Assembly (NCBI GenBank): GCA_900539775.1
Contig: UQDL01000001.1
Coordinates: forward strand, 248,001 to 312,000
Origin: an uncultured Anaerotruncus sp.
Lineage (GTDB): Bacteria > Bacillota > Clostridia > Oscillospirales > Acutalibacteraceae
Direction: 5' to 3'
DNA length: 64,000 bases
The stretch's first letter is position 1; each line of letters opens with the position of its first letter. Under the pieces are notes generated by a model that had not been told where the DNA came from, did no database searches, and saw only the letters and a program-made list of their open reading frames with translations. The position numbers and the translations under genes are program-made. Positions 17,228 to 25,645 of the stretch are shown here, in pieces.

Positions 17228-18721
17228 ATGATTATTAAAGCAGAAGACTTTTGCACAGGCTCAAACGCATCTTTGGGCGTTGCAGAGGCAATAAAGAAAA
17301 TGCAAAGCGGAGATACGCTTTTGTTTTCCAAAGGAGAATATCATTTTTATAAAGACTACAGCGTTCATAAGGTTTGCCATATGACGAACACGGATTCCTT
17401 TAAAGCGCCGGACAAATATTTTGCGATTTTGATTGAAAACAAGGAAGATATTTGCATAGACGGCGCAGGAGCAACATTCGTTATTCACGGCGATATGTGC
17501 GCTTTTGCAATGCGCGGCTGCAAAAATGTGAAGCTTCGCAATTTTACGATTAGATACTATGCTCCCACAAATTTTGAGATGAAGGTTTTGGAGCGCACAC
17601 GCAACAAGATAATATACAAGGTTCCGCCCCACACCGAATTTCAGGTTAAAAGAAACAAGCTTACCTTTTTTGAAAAAAGCCCGTTCACGGGAAAGTGGTA
17701 TTACAGCTACACATCAAATGTAGGCACCTGCTGCAATGTTATTCACAGGGGCAACAACGTTTTCAGAACCATGCTTTCGCCCACGAAAACAGCCGTTAAG
17801 GTTAAGAAAACAGACGACAACACAATTGAATGCCGCTATTTGTTTTCCCCGCATTTTGAAATCGGTGATATTGTTACACTTTCGCGCAACAAGCTGAGGG
17901 ATAACTGCGGCTTGTTTTTCGGCGAATGCCAAAATGTTTGCTGCGAGGGCATAACGGTTAATTACATGCACGGCTTTGGATGGCTTTCGCAAATGTGCGA
18001 AAATCTCGATTTTAAAAACATTACCTTTACGCCTGCCGAGGGGCGCACCGTTTCTTCCTTTGCTGATTTAATTCACATTTGCGGCTGCAAGGGATATGCA
18101 CGCATTACGGATTCATTTTTTGAGCACCCGCATGATGATGCAATAAATGTGCACGGCGCATTTTTAAGGCTTAAAAAGGTTTGCGATTCAAACACGGCGT
18201 TGCTTGAATTTGTGCATCACCAGCAGGGCGGCTACAGGGCGTTTTTCCCCGGCGACAAGGTTAAGATTTATAAACGAATGGATTTATCGGAGCTTAACGG
18301 AGTTTACACCGTTGAATCCGCAGAAGACAATATAAATGAAAAAACGGTAAAAATTAAATTCAAAGAGGCTCTACCGCCGCTTAAAGCGGAAATGTTTGTG
18401 TTTGAAAACATAACATATAATCCGGAGCTTACGATTAAGGGCTGCACCTTTAATGCAATTCCAACCAGGGGCATACTTTGCACAACAGACAGAAAATCGG
18501 AAATTTGCAACAACACCTTTAAGGACGTTTTGATGCCCGATATATACATTTCCTGTGACTGCAAGGATTGGTATGAAAGCGGCCCGTGCAGGAATTTGGA
18601 TATACACAACAACACATTTTCAAAAAAAGATCCTGTTAAATTGGAGCCGATTTGCATCGGCACTCCCGTTAAGGATGTTCACAGAAACATCAGGATTTAT
18701 GACAACACTATAAGCGAATAG
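17228..18721 (+). CDS. Right-handed beta-helix glycosidase, GH110 alpha-1,3-galactosidase-like
   Basis: This 497-residue protein is built of short beta-helix repeats (for example GCKNVKLRNFTIRYY, ENLDFKNITFTPAEG, ITDSFFEHPHDDAINVHG). The HDDAINVHG segment with paired aspartates (about 302-310) matches the catalytic region of GH110 enzymes, which remove terminal alpha-1,3-linked galactose from blood-group B and related host glycans. There is no signal peptide, so it would act in the cytoplasm on imported oligosaccharides, unlike the secreted Bacteroides and Akkermansia enzymes, and it is shorter than the roughly 600 residues usual there. The family call is from motif memory; another beta-helix family is possible. 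It has its own promoter and terminator. Confidence 0.65.
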   Translation: MIIKAEDFCTGSNASLGVAEAIKKMQSGDTLLFSKGEYHFYKDYSVHKVCHMTNTDSFKAPDKYFAILIENKEDICIDGAGATFVIHGDMCAFAMRGCKNVKLRNFTIRYYAPTNFEMKVLERTRNKIIYKVPPHTEFQVKRNKLTFFEKSPFTGKWYYSYTSNVGTCCNVIHRGNNVFRTMLSPTKTAVKVKKTDDNTIECRYLFSPHFEIGDIVTLSRNKLRDNCGLFFGECQNVCCEGITVNYMHGFGWLSQMCENLDFKNITFTPAEGRTVSSFADLIHICGCKGYARITDSFFEHPHDDAINVHGAFLRLKKVCDSNTALLEFVHHQQGGYRAFFPGDKVKIYKRMDLSELNGVYTVESAEDNINEKTVKIKFKEALPPLKAEMFVFENITYNPELTIKGCTFNAIPTRGILCTTDRKSEICNNTFKDVLMPDIYISCDCKDWYESGPCRNLDIHNNTFSKKDPVKLEPICIGTPVKDVHRNIRIYDNTISE

Positions 18722-18722
18722 C

Positions 18723-18760
18723 AAAAAAGCAGGCTTGGGGCACACCCTTGCCTGCTTTTT
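18723..18760. terminator. Bidirectional terminator between convergent genes
   Basis: AAAAAAGCAGGC (18723-18734) and GCCTGCTTTTT (18750-18760) form a stem with A on one side and T on the other, so it can end transcription from both the GH110-like gene and the convergent gene at 18840. Confidence 0.8.
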
Positions 18761-18839
18761 ATATGCTGCTTTATTAAAATATCGCCTCGGCATTCACTCA
18801 AGCGGAAGCCTGCCGCACTGCATTTAAAATTTTGCATTA

Positions 18840-20447
18840 TCAAGGCTGATAAGCGGAATTCAGAGAGCGAATTGTTTTTTGCGTTTCGCTGATTGATTCA
18901 CGGATTTGAGCACCCTTTGAAGAATCGCCCTGCAAATAGCGAATTTCAAATTCTTCCTCATCATATTCCGTGCTTTCGTTACAGAAATAAGGCACCTTGC
19001 AGCCGTTTTTTTCAAAATCACGGCGATAAGTTTTTTCGCCGTTTATCATATAGCTCATATAGCCGTAATCGCATTCAACATTTGCCGTGAAAATCGGCTC
19101 GAATATGTTATTATCGCTCTGTGCGCTTATACGGCTTGTGCCGTTCCAAACACGGGAGCTTGATTTGCCGTAAGAATAGCTGTTGCGGCAAATATATGTT
19201 TTTTCATCATCCTTTTGCAAAATATAAAAGCGTGATTCATCGCTTTTTTCCTGCATGGTTGAAACACCGTCGCTGCTGAAGGCTCGCACGGCGGTGCTGC
19301 CGTTCCACGAATAAATTTCCAAGCGATAATCCGGCTCTTCATTTAAAACATGCTCGCCGTTTTTATTTTCGGTTGCCACTTTTTTGTTGTATCTGAAAAC
19401 CGTGAGCAATTCATCCGTGCCGTCGTTATTAAAATCTATAAGGCGCACGGTGCAAAGCCCGCCGGCATAACAAATATTACTGTCTGATTCATAAGACGCC
19501 TTGCCGTATTTTTGATTAAGCCCTTCCGCAACGGAATAATAAGCCTCTTTCATCAATTCCGCATCGCTTTTAACGCTTTGGCGGCGCACCGCCTGTGAAG
19601 TATCAAGCTCTGCCAGGCTTTTTGAAACCTGATCCGAAAGCACCTCTGCCCTTTTTGCCGTTATGTAAGAAAGCGCAACGGTTTCAAAATTTTCCGCATC
19701 TATTTTGCCCTTAACGGCATAAATATCGTTTGTCGCATCATATTTACACTCACGGCTGCTCTTAAACTTTCCGAAGCCGAGAGTGGAAAGCTGCATCGTT
19801 TCCTCATCATCCGCAATTTCGCCGATATAATACTTGCCGCCGTGGCTGTAAATCGTTAATCGGCTGCCGTTTACATTTGAAAAAGTGTTTGCCTTGCCTT
19901 CATAAAGCTTAATAAAATCGCCGCCGGAATAGCCCCAAATTTCTGTTTTATACTCACCGCCGTCCAAATAAGCGGCAATCAGCTCCGATTCGCCGTTTGC
20001 ATCAAAATCCATTTGGCGCACGAAGGCAAGCCCGGTAAGCTGGTATTGATTTTCCTCCTCAAGCGGCATTGATTTGCAAACACCGTAAGCCGAAATCAGC
20101 TTAGAGCAAACATCACCGGCATCTTGGCTGAATTTTCTTTGCGCATTTGAACTGCCCTTTAAATCCGAAAAGAAAAACACGCTTGTCAGCACAACGGTTG
20201 CCGCCAAAAGTATGCCTACGGAGGCACGAAATCCCATTGTGGTGAATGCTTTGCCGATTTTGGAAACCGAAATCCTTTTAATTTTAACCTTGCCTTTTGA
20301 AAGCTTTTTCAAAGCCTCAACCGCCGAATCGGCTGCGCCCTGCAGCGCCGAAATAACTTTTTGCTTTGCAAGGATTTGCGCATCTTTTCTTGCTCGGCGC
20401 TTATCAAGATATTCTGCGTCATCATCAAAATAATTATATTTTTTCAG
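18840..20447 (-). CDS. Membrane-anchored extracellular protein, unknown function (probable CTG start)
   Basis: I do not recognise the family. About 535 residues: a charged cytoplasmic N-terminus (KKYNYFDDDAEYLDKRRARK), one membrane segment (about 74-96) and a large outer part. Two similar modules each contain an Asp-rich loop followed by a strand, RQMDFDANGESELIAAY (about 168-184) and RLIDFNNDGTDELLTVF (about 345-361), like FG-GAP/VCBS or calcium-binding loops. The frame can be extended to an ATG at 20471, but AAAGGAGG lies inside that extension, seven bases before CTG 20447, while the ATG has no binding site; CTG is therefore the likelier start. It follows dnaC by about 150 bases in the same direction. 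Confidence 0.7.
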   Translation of the reverse strand: MKKYNYFDDDAEYLDKRRARKDAQILAKQKVISALQGAADSAVEALKKLSKGKVKIKRISVSKIGKAFTTMGFRASVGILLAATVVLTSVFFFSDLKGSSNAQRKFSQDAGDVCSKLISAYGVCKSMPLEEENQYQLTGLAFVRQMDFDANGESELIAAYLDGGEYKTEIWGYSGGDFIKLYEGKANTFSNVNGSRLTIYSHGGKYYIGEIADDEETMQLSTLGFGKFKSSRECKYDATNDIYAVKGKIDAENFETVALSYITAKRAEVLSDQVSKSLAELDTSQAVRRQSVKSDAELMKEAYYSVAEGLNQKYGKASYESDSNICYAGGLCTVRLIDFNNDGTDELLTVFRYNKKVATENKNGEHVLNEEPDYRLEIYSWNGSTAVRAFSSDGVSTMQEKSDESRFYILQKDDEKTYICRNSYSYGKSSSRVWNGTSRISAQSDNNIFEPIFTANVECDYGYMSYMINGEKTYRRDFEKNGCKVPYFCNESTEYDEEEFEIRYLQGDSSKGAQIRESISETQKTIRSLNSAYQP

Positions 20448-20599
20448 CTGCGCTCCTCCTTTCGCTTTCATTGCGGTGCGGCACCCGTTTTAACAATTTT
20501 CGGCATATTCTGCGCCGCAATGCGCTTTTGCCGCTGTTTAATTATATGCCGCCCGGCTGAGATATTGCCGCAAGCAGAAAAATTTGCGGCACGGCAAAA

Positions 20600-21571
20600 T
20601 CAATCAATATATCTTATATCATTGCCCTCAAGCACAAGAGTGATATAAACGCCGGCAATGCGGCTTGTGATTCTTTGATTATAATCTCTTTCCAAATCAT
20701 CATAGCTGAAATTTGTGCTTATAATGGTTGGTTTTTTCTTTAATATGCGTGTGTTGATAATGTTATAAAGGCAGGCAACGGAAAACTGATTTTTAAATTC
20801 CGTGCCCAAATCGTCAATAATAAGCAAATCGGCGGCAAGCACTTCACGCTCTGTATAATCAAGATTTTCATATCTGCCGAAGCTTTCGTTTTGCAAATCA
20901 GAAAGAATATTTTGCGCCGTGCCGTAAACAACGGAATAGCCCTTGTTTATAACCACATTTGCAATGGCAAGGCTGAGGTGCGTTTTGCCAAGCCCCGTGC
21001 CGCCCATAAACAAAATGCTTGCGGCGTGCGAATTGAAGCCCTGCGCATATATGCGGCAGGATTCAAGAATTTTTTGCGCCTTTTCACGGGGCGAAACGCC
21101 GTTTTCCATGGCCTGTGCAGGATAATATTCCGTGTTAAAGCTGTTAAACGTGCAATCATCAACGGGAGCAAAGCGGCGCAAATTATCACGCTCTATTTCC
21201 TTGAGCAGTTCTCTGTGGCAATTGCACATTCTTTCATTCACAAAGCCCGAATCGTTGCACACAGAGCAGGTGTATTTAATGGCAAGAGCATCTTCGTCAA
21301 ATCCGTTTTCTTTAAGCAGTCTGCGTTTTTCGTTTTGCAGCTTTAAGGATTCTTCTTTAAGCTGCGCCACCTTTTCACGGGGATTTTCATCCCTGAAAAG
21401 CAAGGTTGAAATGTTATAGCCTATTCTTGAAAGCTTCATTTGAATATCCGCAAGCTGCGGTATTTTTTCAATTGCCGCATTTGTGCGCTCCTGCTGCTCC
21501 ATAAGGGCATTATCACGCCTGTGCTGCAAAATATTTATCGCTTTTTGATACACTTTTTTGCTGTAAGCCAT
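20600..21571 (-). CDS. dnaC: DnaC/DnaI-type helicase loader ATPase
   Basis: This 323-residue AAA+ protein has Walker A GGTGLGKTHLS (about 191-201), Walker B LLIIDDLGTE (about 250-259) and an arginine-finger region near the C-terminus. Residues about 115-135 carry a zinc-binding cluster (CSVCNDSGF ... MCNCHRE), and the N-terminus is helical, as in DnaI-type loaders. It should load the replicative helicase at the origin and restart sites. The dnaD-like gene lies 18 bases upstream, so the two form a primosome operon. Confidence 0.9.
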   Translation of the reverse strand: MAYSKKVYQKAINILQHRRDNALMEQQERTNAAIEKIPQLADIQMKLSRIGYNISTLLFRDENPREKVAQLKEESLKLQNEKRRLLKENGFDEDALAIKYTCSVCNDSGFVNERMCNCHRELLKEIERDNLRRFAPVDDCTFNSFNTEYYPAQAMENGVSPREKAQKILESCRIYAQGFNSHAASILFMGGTGLGKTHLSLAIANVVINKGYSVVYGTAQNILSDLQNESFGRYENLDYTEREVLAADLLIIDDLGTEFKNQFSVACLYNIINTRILKKKPTIISTNFSYDDLERDYNQRITSRIAGVYITLVLEGNDIRYID

Positions 21572-21589
21572 TGTTTTTCTCCGTTAATC

Positions 21590-22669
21590 TCAATATTTAG
21601 CCTTTATTTCGGTGTTGTTTAGTGCGTTTTTCTTGATTTTTTCCAAATCATAAGTGGGCTTGCGGCTTATTTTGCCGGCATCTTGCTTTGAAGCACGCCC
21701 CTCTTTTTGCTTTTTATAATTTTCGCTGTCTGCCTTAGCCTGCTGCACTGTTGAAATACCTGCGTTTTTCCAGCGTGAAAGCATTGTGTTTATGTAGTTG
21801 AGGCTCGGCTTGTCTATTGCCTCTCGCATTTCCGATGCGGCATGCAAAATCAATTCATCACTGTGATCTTTGCGCCAAGTCATAATCATTTCAAGCTGCT
21901 TTTCCGTTGGCGATTTGCGCTCAAACTCGCCCGCCTGCTTCAGCTTTTGCCAGAAACCGCCTGCATTTTCAGCCTCGCAAAGGCGCTTTTCCGCTTCTGC
22001 CACGGTGTTTATCCCCTGCTCAAGCCAGTTTTTTGCAATTGCATAAAAATAAGACGGACTTATTCGCCTGCCGGATTCCTTTGCGTTTTTGCAATATGCA
22101 ATAAGCATAAGAACAACCTCCGGCGGCATACCGTAAAACGAAACAAGATTAACCGTCATTTCCGTTTCCGAAAAACTGAGAGTGTGGCCGAATGCAACCT
22201 GCGCTTCATTAAGAAGGCTTGCTATTTCCGAATCTTCAGAAGCGATTTTTTGCACCTCTGCCGGAGTTAAATTAGGAGCCGAAACTTCAAAAGCCGCCTT
22301 TTTTTTTCGGTTTTTTTCTGCCGCCGACGATTCTGCGGCTTGATTTTTAACCGGCTCCGAAACTGCGCTTGCGGCAGGCTGAGCCATGGCGGCTTGCTCT
22401 GCGGCGCTTGCACTTAAATCACCCGTGCCCTGCGCCAAAACGCCCTCTGCAACCCAAAAATCCATAATATTTTCCGCATCCGCCCTTGTGATGCCAAGCT
22501 TTTTGGCAATTTCGGCAGATGAAGCAACACCGCCGTTTGCAAGCAGATAAAGCAGTGCCTTTAATTGATATTCACTTGCAAGTTTTAAATATTTATCGGC
22601 AATTGCATGGGGAACGGAAAACATTCCGCCGCCCCAAACGCCGCCGATTGGTAAAATTTGATAATTCAT
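21590..22669 (-). CDS. dnaD: DnaD domain primosome protein
   Basis: This 359-residue protein has an N-terminal winged-helix region (about 15-80, LLYLLANGGVASSAEIAKKLGITRADAENIMDFWVAEGVL), an Ala/Glu-rich linker (about 85-130) and two helical DnaB/DnaD-type domains (about 135-220 and 240-310) with the family motif YINTMLSRWKNAGISTVQQ. DnaD proteins remodel origin DNA and recruit the loader. It is read just before the dnaC-like loader gene. Start ATG lies at the expected family N-terminus (MNYQILPIGGVWGGGMFSVP). Confidence 0.88.
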   Translation of the reverse strand: MNYQILPIGGVWGGGMFSVPHAIADKYLKLASEYQLKALLYLLANGGVASSAEIAKKLGITRADAENIMDFWVAEGVLAQGTGDLSASAAEQAAMAQPAASAVSEPVKNQAAESSAAEKNRKKKAAFEVSAPNLTPAEVQKIASEDSEIASLLNEAQVAFGHTLSFSETEMTVNLVSFYGMPPEVVLMLIAYCKNAKESGRRISPSYFYAIAKNWLEQGINTVAEAEKRLCEAENAGGFWQKLKQAGEFERKSPTEKQLEMIMTWRKDHSDELILHAASEMREAIDKPSLNYINTMLSRWKNAGISTVQQAKADSENYKKQKEGRASKQDAGKISRKPTYDLEKIKKNALNNTEIKAKY

Positions 22670-22780
22670 AATATCGCCTGCATCTTTAATTTATTTATAT
22701 ACATATTAACACATTTTAATTTTAGCAAAAAGGCGGCGCAATGTAAATAGAAATAAATGCATAATTTTTTAATTTCGGTG

Positions 22781-22809
22781 TTGACAAAAGAGGTAATATT
22801 ATGTATAAT
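22781..22809 (+). promoter_or_regulatory. Consensus promoter of tRNA-Gly
   Basis: TTGACA (22781-22786), 17-base spacer, TATAAT (22804-22809): a perfect sigma-A promoter 23 bases before the mature tRNA. Confidence 0.92.
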
Positions 22810-22832
22810 TTCCTTACGGTTTAAGAACACCT

Positions 22833-22908
22833 GCGGATTTAGCTCATCCGGTAGAGCGCCACCTTGCCAAGGTGGAGGTAGCGAGTTCGAGTCTCGTAAT
22901 CCGCTCCA
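22833..22908 (+). tRNA. tRNA-Gly (anticodon GCC)
   Basis: 76 bases with all four arms: acceptor GCGGATT pairs with AATCCGC, anticodon stem CCACC/GGTGG around loop TTGCCAA (anticodon GCC), and T-arm with GTTCGAGTC. The discriminator T is followed by an encoded CCA. It is a single tRNA gene with its own promoter and terminator. Confidence 0.97.
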
Positions 22909-22943
22909 AAAAAAAGGAAGCACTTAAGTGCTTCCTTTTTTCT
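22909..22943 (+). terminator. Terminator after tRNA-Gly
   Basis: The perfect 20-base palindrome GGAAGCACTTAAGTGCTTCC (22916-22935) is flanked by A on the left and T on the right. Confidence 0.93.
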
Positions 22944-23122
22944 TTTGTTTTTTTAACCGAAAATCACACGGCCAAAACGGGGCCTCTGCTTAAAGCAAAG
23001 CGGCAGCGGCGCACAAAAGGCAAGAAAGCCGCCGCACAGAGCACGAAACGGGGAATTTCCGATTGTGCCTTATGCGGCGGCCCGTATAAGCCGTTTTAAA
23101 ACTTTGAGCTTTGCAAAAATCA
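22944..23122. other. Intergenic spacer, no feature seen
   Basis: I find no gene, hairpin or promoter in the stretch between the tRNA terminator and the convergent aldo/keto reductase gene; its composition is more GC-rich than other spacers here. Confidence 0.4.
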
Positions 23123-24115
23123 TTAAATGCTCAGCTCATCTATCTCCTCAAGCTCTTCTGCAGAAAACGAAGTGTTTTGAATTGCCTTTATGTTATCAAG
23201 AATTTGAGACGGCTTTGAAGCGCCTATCAAAACAGAGGTAACAACGCCGTCCTTCAGCACCCACGCAAGGGCCATTTCCGCAAGGGTTTGCCCTCTGCGC
23301 TCTGCAATTTTTGAAAGAGCTTTGATTTTTTCAAGCTTTTCGGGAGTGATTGCAGATTCCTTTAAATATCTTCCGTCTGTGGCAATTCTGCTGTCTGCCG
23401 GGATTCCGTTTAAATATCTGTTCGTCAGCAAGCCTTGGGCAAGAGGGCTGAAAGCAATTATGCCCTTATTGAGCCTTGCGGCAGTTTCCTTTAAGCCGTT
23501 ATTTTCAATAGTTCTGTCAAAAACAGAATATCTGTTTTGATTTATAATAAACGGGCATTTCAAATCCGTTAATATTTTGCAGGCTTTTTCAAGGGTTTCG
23601 CCGTCATAATTTGAAATTCCGGCATAAAGCGCCTTACCGCTTTGAACTGCCGTGGCAAGAGCGCCCATTGTTTCCTCAAGCGGAGTTTCGGGATCAAGGC
23701 AATGATGATAAAAAATATCCACATAATCAAGCTGCATTCGCTGCAGGCTTTGATCAAGGCTTGCAAGCAAATATTTTCTGCTGCCGTTTCTGCAACCGTA
23801 AGGGCCGGGCCACATTTCATAGCCGGCTTTGGTGCTGATTATCAATTCATCACGATAATGCTTCATTTCCTGATTAAGGATTTTGCCAAAGTTTTTTTCC
23901 GCACTTCCCGGCAACGGGCCGTAATTATTGGCAAGATCAAAATGAGTGATGCCGTTATCAAAAGCGGTGAAGCAAAGCTGCTTCATATTTGCAAAATTGC
24001 AATTATCGCCGAAATTGTGCCAAAAACCCAGCGACACGGCAGGCAACTTTAAGCCGCTGTTGCCGCATCTGTTATAAACCATATTATCATATCTTTTTTC
24101 GCTTGCTATATACAT
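23123..24115 (-). CDS. Aldo/keto reductase (YghZ/glyceraldehyde-3-phosphate reductase-like)
   Basis: This 330-residue NADPH-dependent TIM-barrel oxidoreductase has the AKR tetrad: Asp and Tyr in THFDLANNYG, Lys in STKAGY and His in DIFYHHCLD. The N-terminus VYNRCGNSGLKLPAVSLGFWHNFG and loop KAGYEMWPGPYG match the AKR14/YghZ subgroup, which reduces small aldehydes such as L-glyceraldehyde 3-phosphate. The second in-frame Met (24082) gives the usual family start; neither Met has a strong ribosome binding site. It lies 12 bases beyond the small InlB-repeat gene in the same direction. Confidence 0.88.
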   Translation of the reverse strand: MYIASEKRYDNMVYNRCGNSGLKLPAVSLGFWHNFGDNCNFANMKQLCFTAFDNGITHFDLANNYGPLPGSAEKNFGKILNQEMKHYRDELIISTKAGYEMWPGPYGCRNGSRKYLLASLDQSLQRMQLDYVDIFYHHCLDPETPLEETMGALATAVQSGKALYAGISNYDGETLEKACKILTDLKCPFIINQNRYSVFDRTIENNGLKETAARLNKGIIAFSPLAQGLLTNRYLNGIPADSRIATDGRYLKESAITPEKLEKIKALSKIAERRGQTLAEMALAWVLKDGVVTSVLIGASKPSQILDNIKAIQNTSFSAEELEEIDELSI

Positions 24116-24127
24116 TAAGAGCCCCCG

Positions 24128-24499
24128 CTATTTCTTTTCCCAGCCGGAATAAAGAGTTACACTGTCGCTTACCGTGTCTTTTTCAACATCAAACTGCCTT
24201 GTGCAATCTTTATCCAGATACCATCCCGTGAAGGTGTACCCCTCCTTCACGGGATTTTCTTCAACATCAACAAGCTGGCCGTACATAACCTTTTGATTTT
24301 CAATTTCAGACCCGCCGTTAGTGTTAAAAGTTACAGTGAAGCCTGCATGAGTTACCGCAAATATCAAGCAGGCAACAAGAACGATGATGCCGATCAATAT
24401 GAGCTTATTTGCCGTTTTTACCGACATTTTTAAATTTCGATAAAGCCCTCCCGGCTTACGCTCTGTGTTAAGAGAGCCCATGCTGCCGCCTTCGTTCAT
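24128..24499 (-). CDS. Small membrane-anchored InlB B-repeat protein
   Basis: This 123-residue protein has a cytoplasmic N-terminus, one membrane segment (about 33-52) and a single InlB/Listeria-Bacteroides repeat outside (FTVTFNTNGGSEI ... EGYTFTGWYLDKDC ... LYSGWEKK, about 53-122). Such repeats are beta-grasp-like modules usually found in tandem in large surface proteins; one alone on a short anchor is unusual. It lies 41 bases after mglC in the same direction and 12 bases before the aldo/keto reductase, so it may be read with the transporter operon. No function assigned. Confidence 0.8.
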   Translation of the reverse strand: MNEGGSMGSLNTERKPGGLYRNLKMSVKTANKLILIGIIVLVACLIFAVTHAGFTVTFNTNGGSEIENQKVMYGQLVDVEENPVKEGYTFTGWYLDKDCTRQFDVEKDTVSDSVTLYSGWEKK

Positions 24500-24540
24500 A
24501 TTTTCACTGCCTTTCTTATGTTTTGTTGAAGTTTAATTTA

Positions 24541-25632
24541 TTATCTGCGGGCAAGATACTTACGCATATCAATTGCGCAGGCAACAAGAATGATAACACC
24601 CTTGATGATGTAAAGCATATTTGCGGAAACCGAAAGGAAGTTAAGGCCTGCAAAAATGATTTGCAAAAGCAAAACGCCGATTACGATGCCGCTGATTTTA
24701 CCTGTGCCGCCTACAAACGAAACGCCGCCGATTACGCAAGCTGCGATGGCATCGCATTCATAGTTAAGGCCTGTGTTTGCAGAGCAAGAAGCAATGCGGG
24801 CACCCTCAATAAAGCCCGTGATGCCATACATAACGCCTGCAAGAACGAAAACCATAAGGATGGTCATAAACACATTTACGCCGGATACTCTTGCAGCCTC
24901 TTCGTTTGAGCCGACTGCAAACATATTTTTGCCGAACTTTGTTTTATTCCAAATAACCCACATAATTGCGGTTAAAATAGCGGAATAAAGCACATATTTA
25001 GGAATTGCAACGCCGCCGATTGTAAACAGCGTGCCTGTGATAAAGTTTGTGTAAGAAGCGTCAAGGCCGGAAAGAGTTTGTCCGTTATTGCCGCCGATCA
25101 TAAGATACATAAGAACCGTTCCGAAAACGATAAGCTGAGTGGAAAGAGTTACGATAAACGGATGAAGCTTAAATTTAGCAACAAAGAAACCGTTTACAAC
25201 GCCGACTACCGCACCGATTGCGATTACGGCAAGGAAAACCACTATAAGAGGCATTGTTTTTAAATTCGGAAACATCTTATTTGCATAGCCCGTCATTTGC
25301 AGCAAGGACGCAGCAACGCAGGCGGTGAGACCAACGCAGCGGCCTGCCGAAATATCGGTGCCCGTTAACACGATACAGCCTGCAATGCCCAATGCAATAG
25401 GCAGCTTTGCGGCGGTTAGCGAAACAATATTAACTATTGAAGAAACGCTTAAAAACGCCGGAACCTTAACTGCAATAAAAATAACCGCTATTGCAATTAT
25501 AATATACATTGCATTATTAAACAACAGGTCTGTTATCAATCTTTTTTTATCATCACGGTCTGCAGCTTTGAATTTTTCAATCCAAAGTGAAACTCGTGAA
25601 CGCTTTGCTTTTTTTACACTTGTGTCAGCCAT
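24541..25632 (-). CDS. mglC: Galactose/ribose-type ABC transporter permease
   Basis: The start is set at ATG 25632 (MADTSVKKAKRS), with AAGGGGG upstream; the longer frame starts inside mglA. The 363-residue protein has eight or more membrane segments and the BPD_transp_2 signature (GLNYECDAIAACVIGGVSFVGG), typical of MglC/RbsC permeases for monosaccharide uptake. It follows mglA by 13 bases and works with MglA and MglB. The gene order mglB-mglA-mglC is the standard one. Confidence 0.92.
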   Translation of the reverse strand: MADTSVKKAKRSRVSLWIEKFKAADRDDKKRLITDLLFNNAMYIIIAIAVIFIAVKVPAFLSVSSIVNIVSLTAAKLPIALGIAGCIVLTGTDISAGRCVGLTACVAASLLQMTGYANKMFPNLKTMPLIVVFLAVIAIGAVVGVVNGFFVAKFKLHPFIVTLSTQLIVFGTVLMYLMIGGNNGQTLSGLDASYTNFITGTLFTIGGVAIPKYVLYSAILTAIMWVIWNKTKFGKNMFAVGSNEEAARVSGVNVFMTILMVFVLAGVMYGITGFIEGARIASCSANTGLNYECDAIAACVIGGVSFVGGTGKISGIVIGVLLLQIIFAGLNFLSVSANMLYIIKGVIILVACAIDMRKYLARR

Positions 25633-25645
25633 AATGAAATCCCCC

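Noticed and set aside
22666..22923. 85-codon minus-strand ORF across the tRNA-Gly gene
   Set aside because: It is the complement of the tRNA and its terminator; the first residues are a translation of the tRNA sequence.
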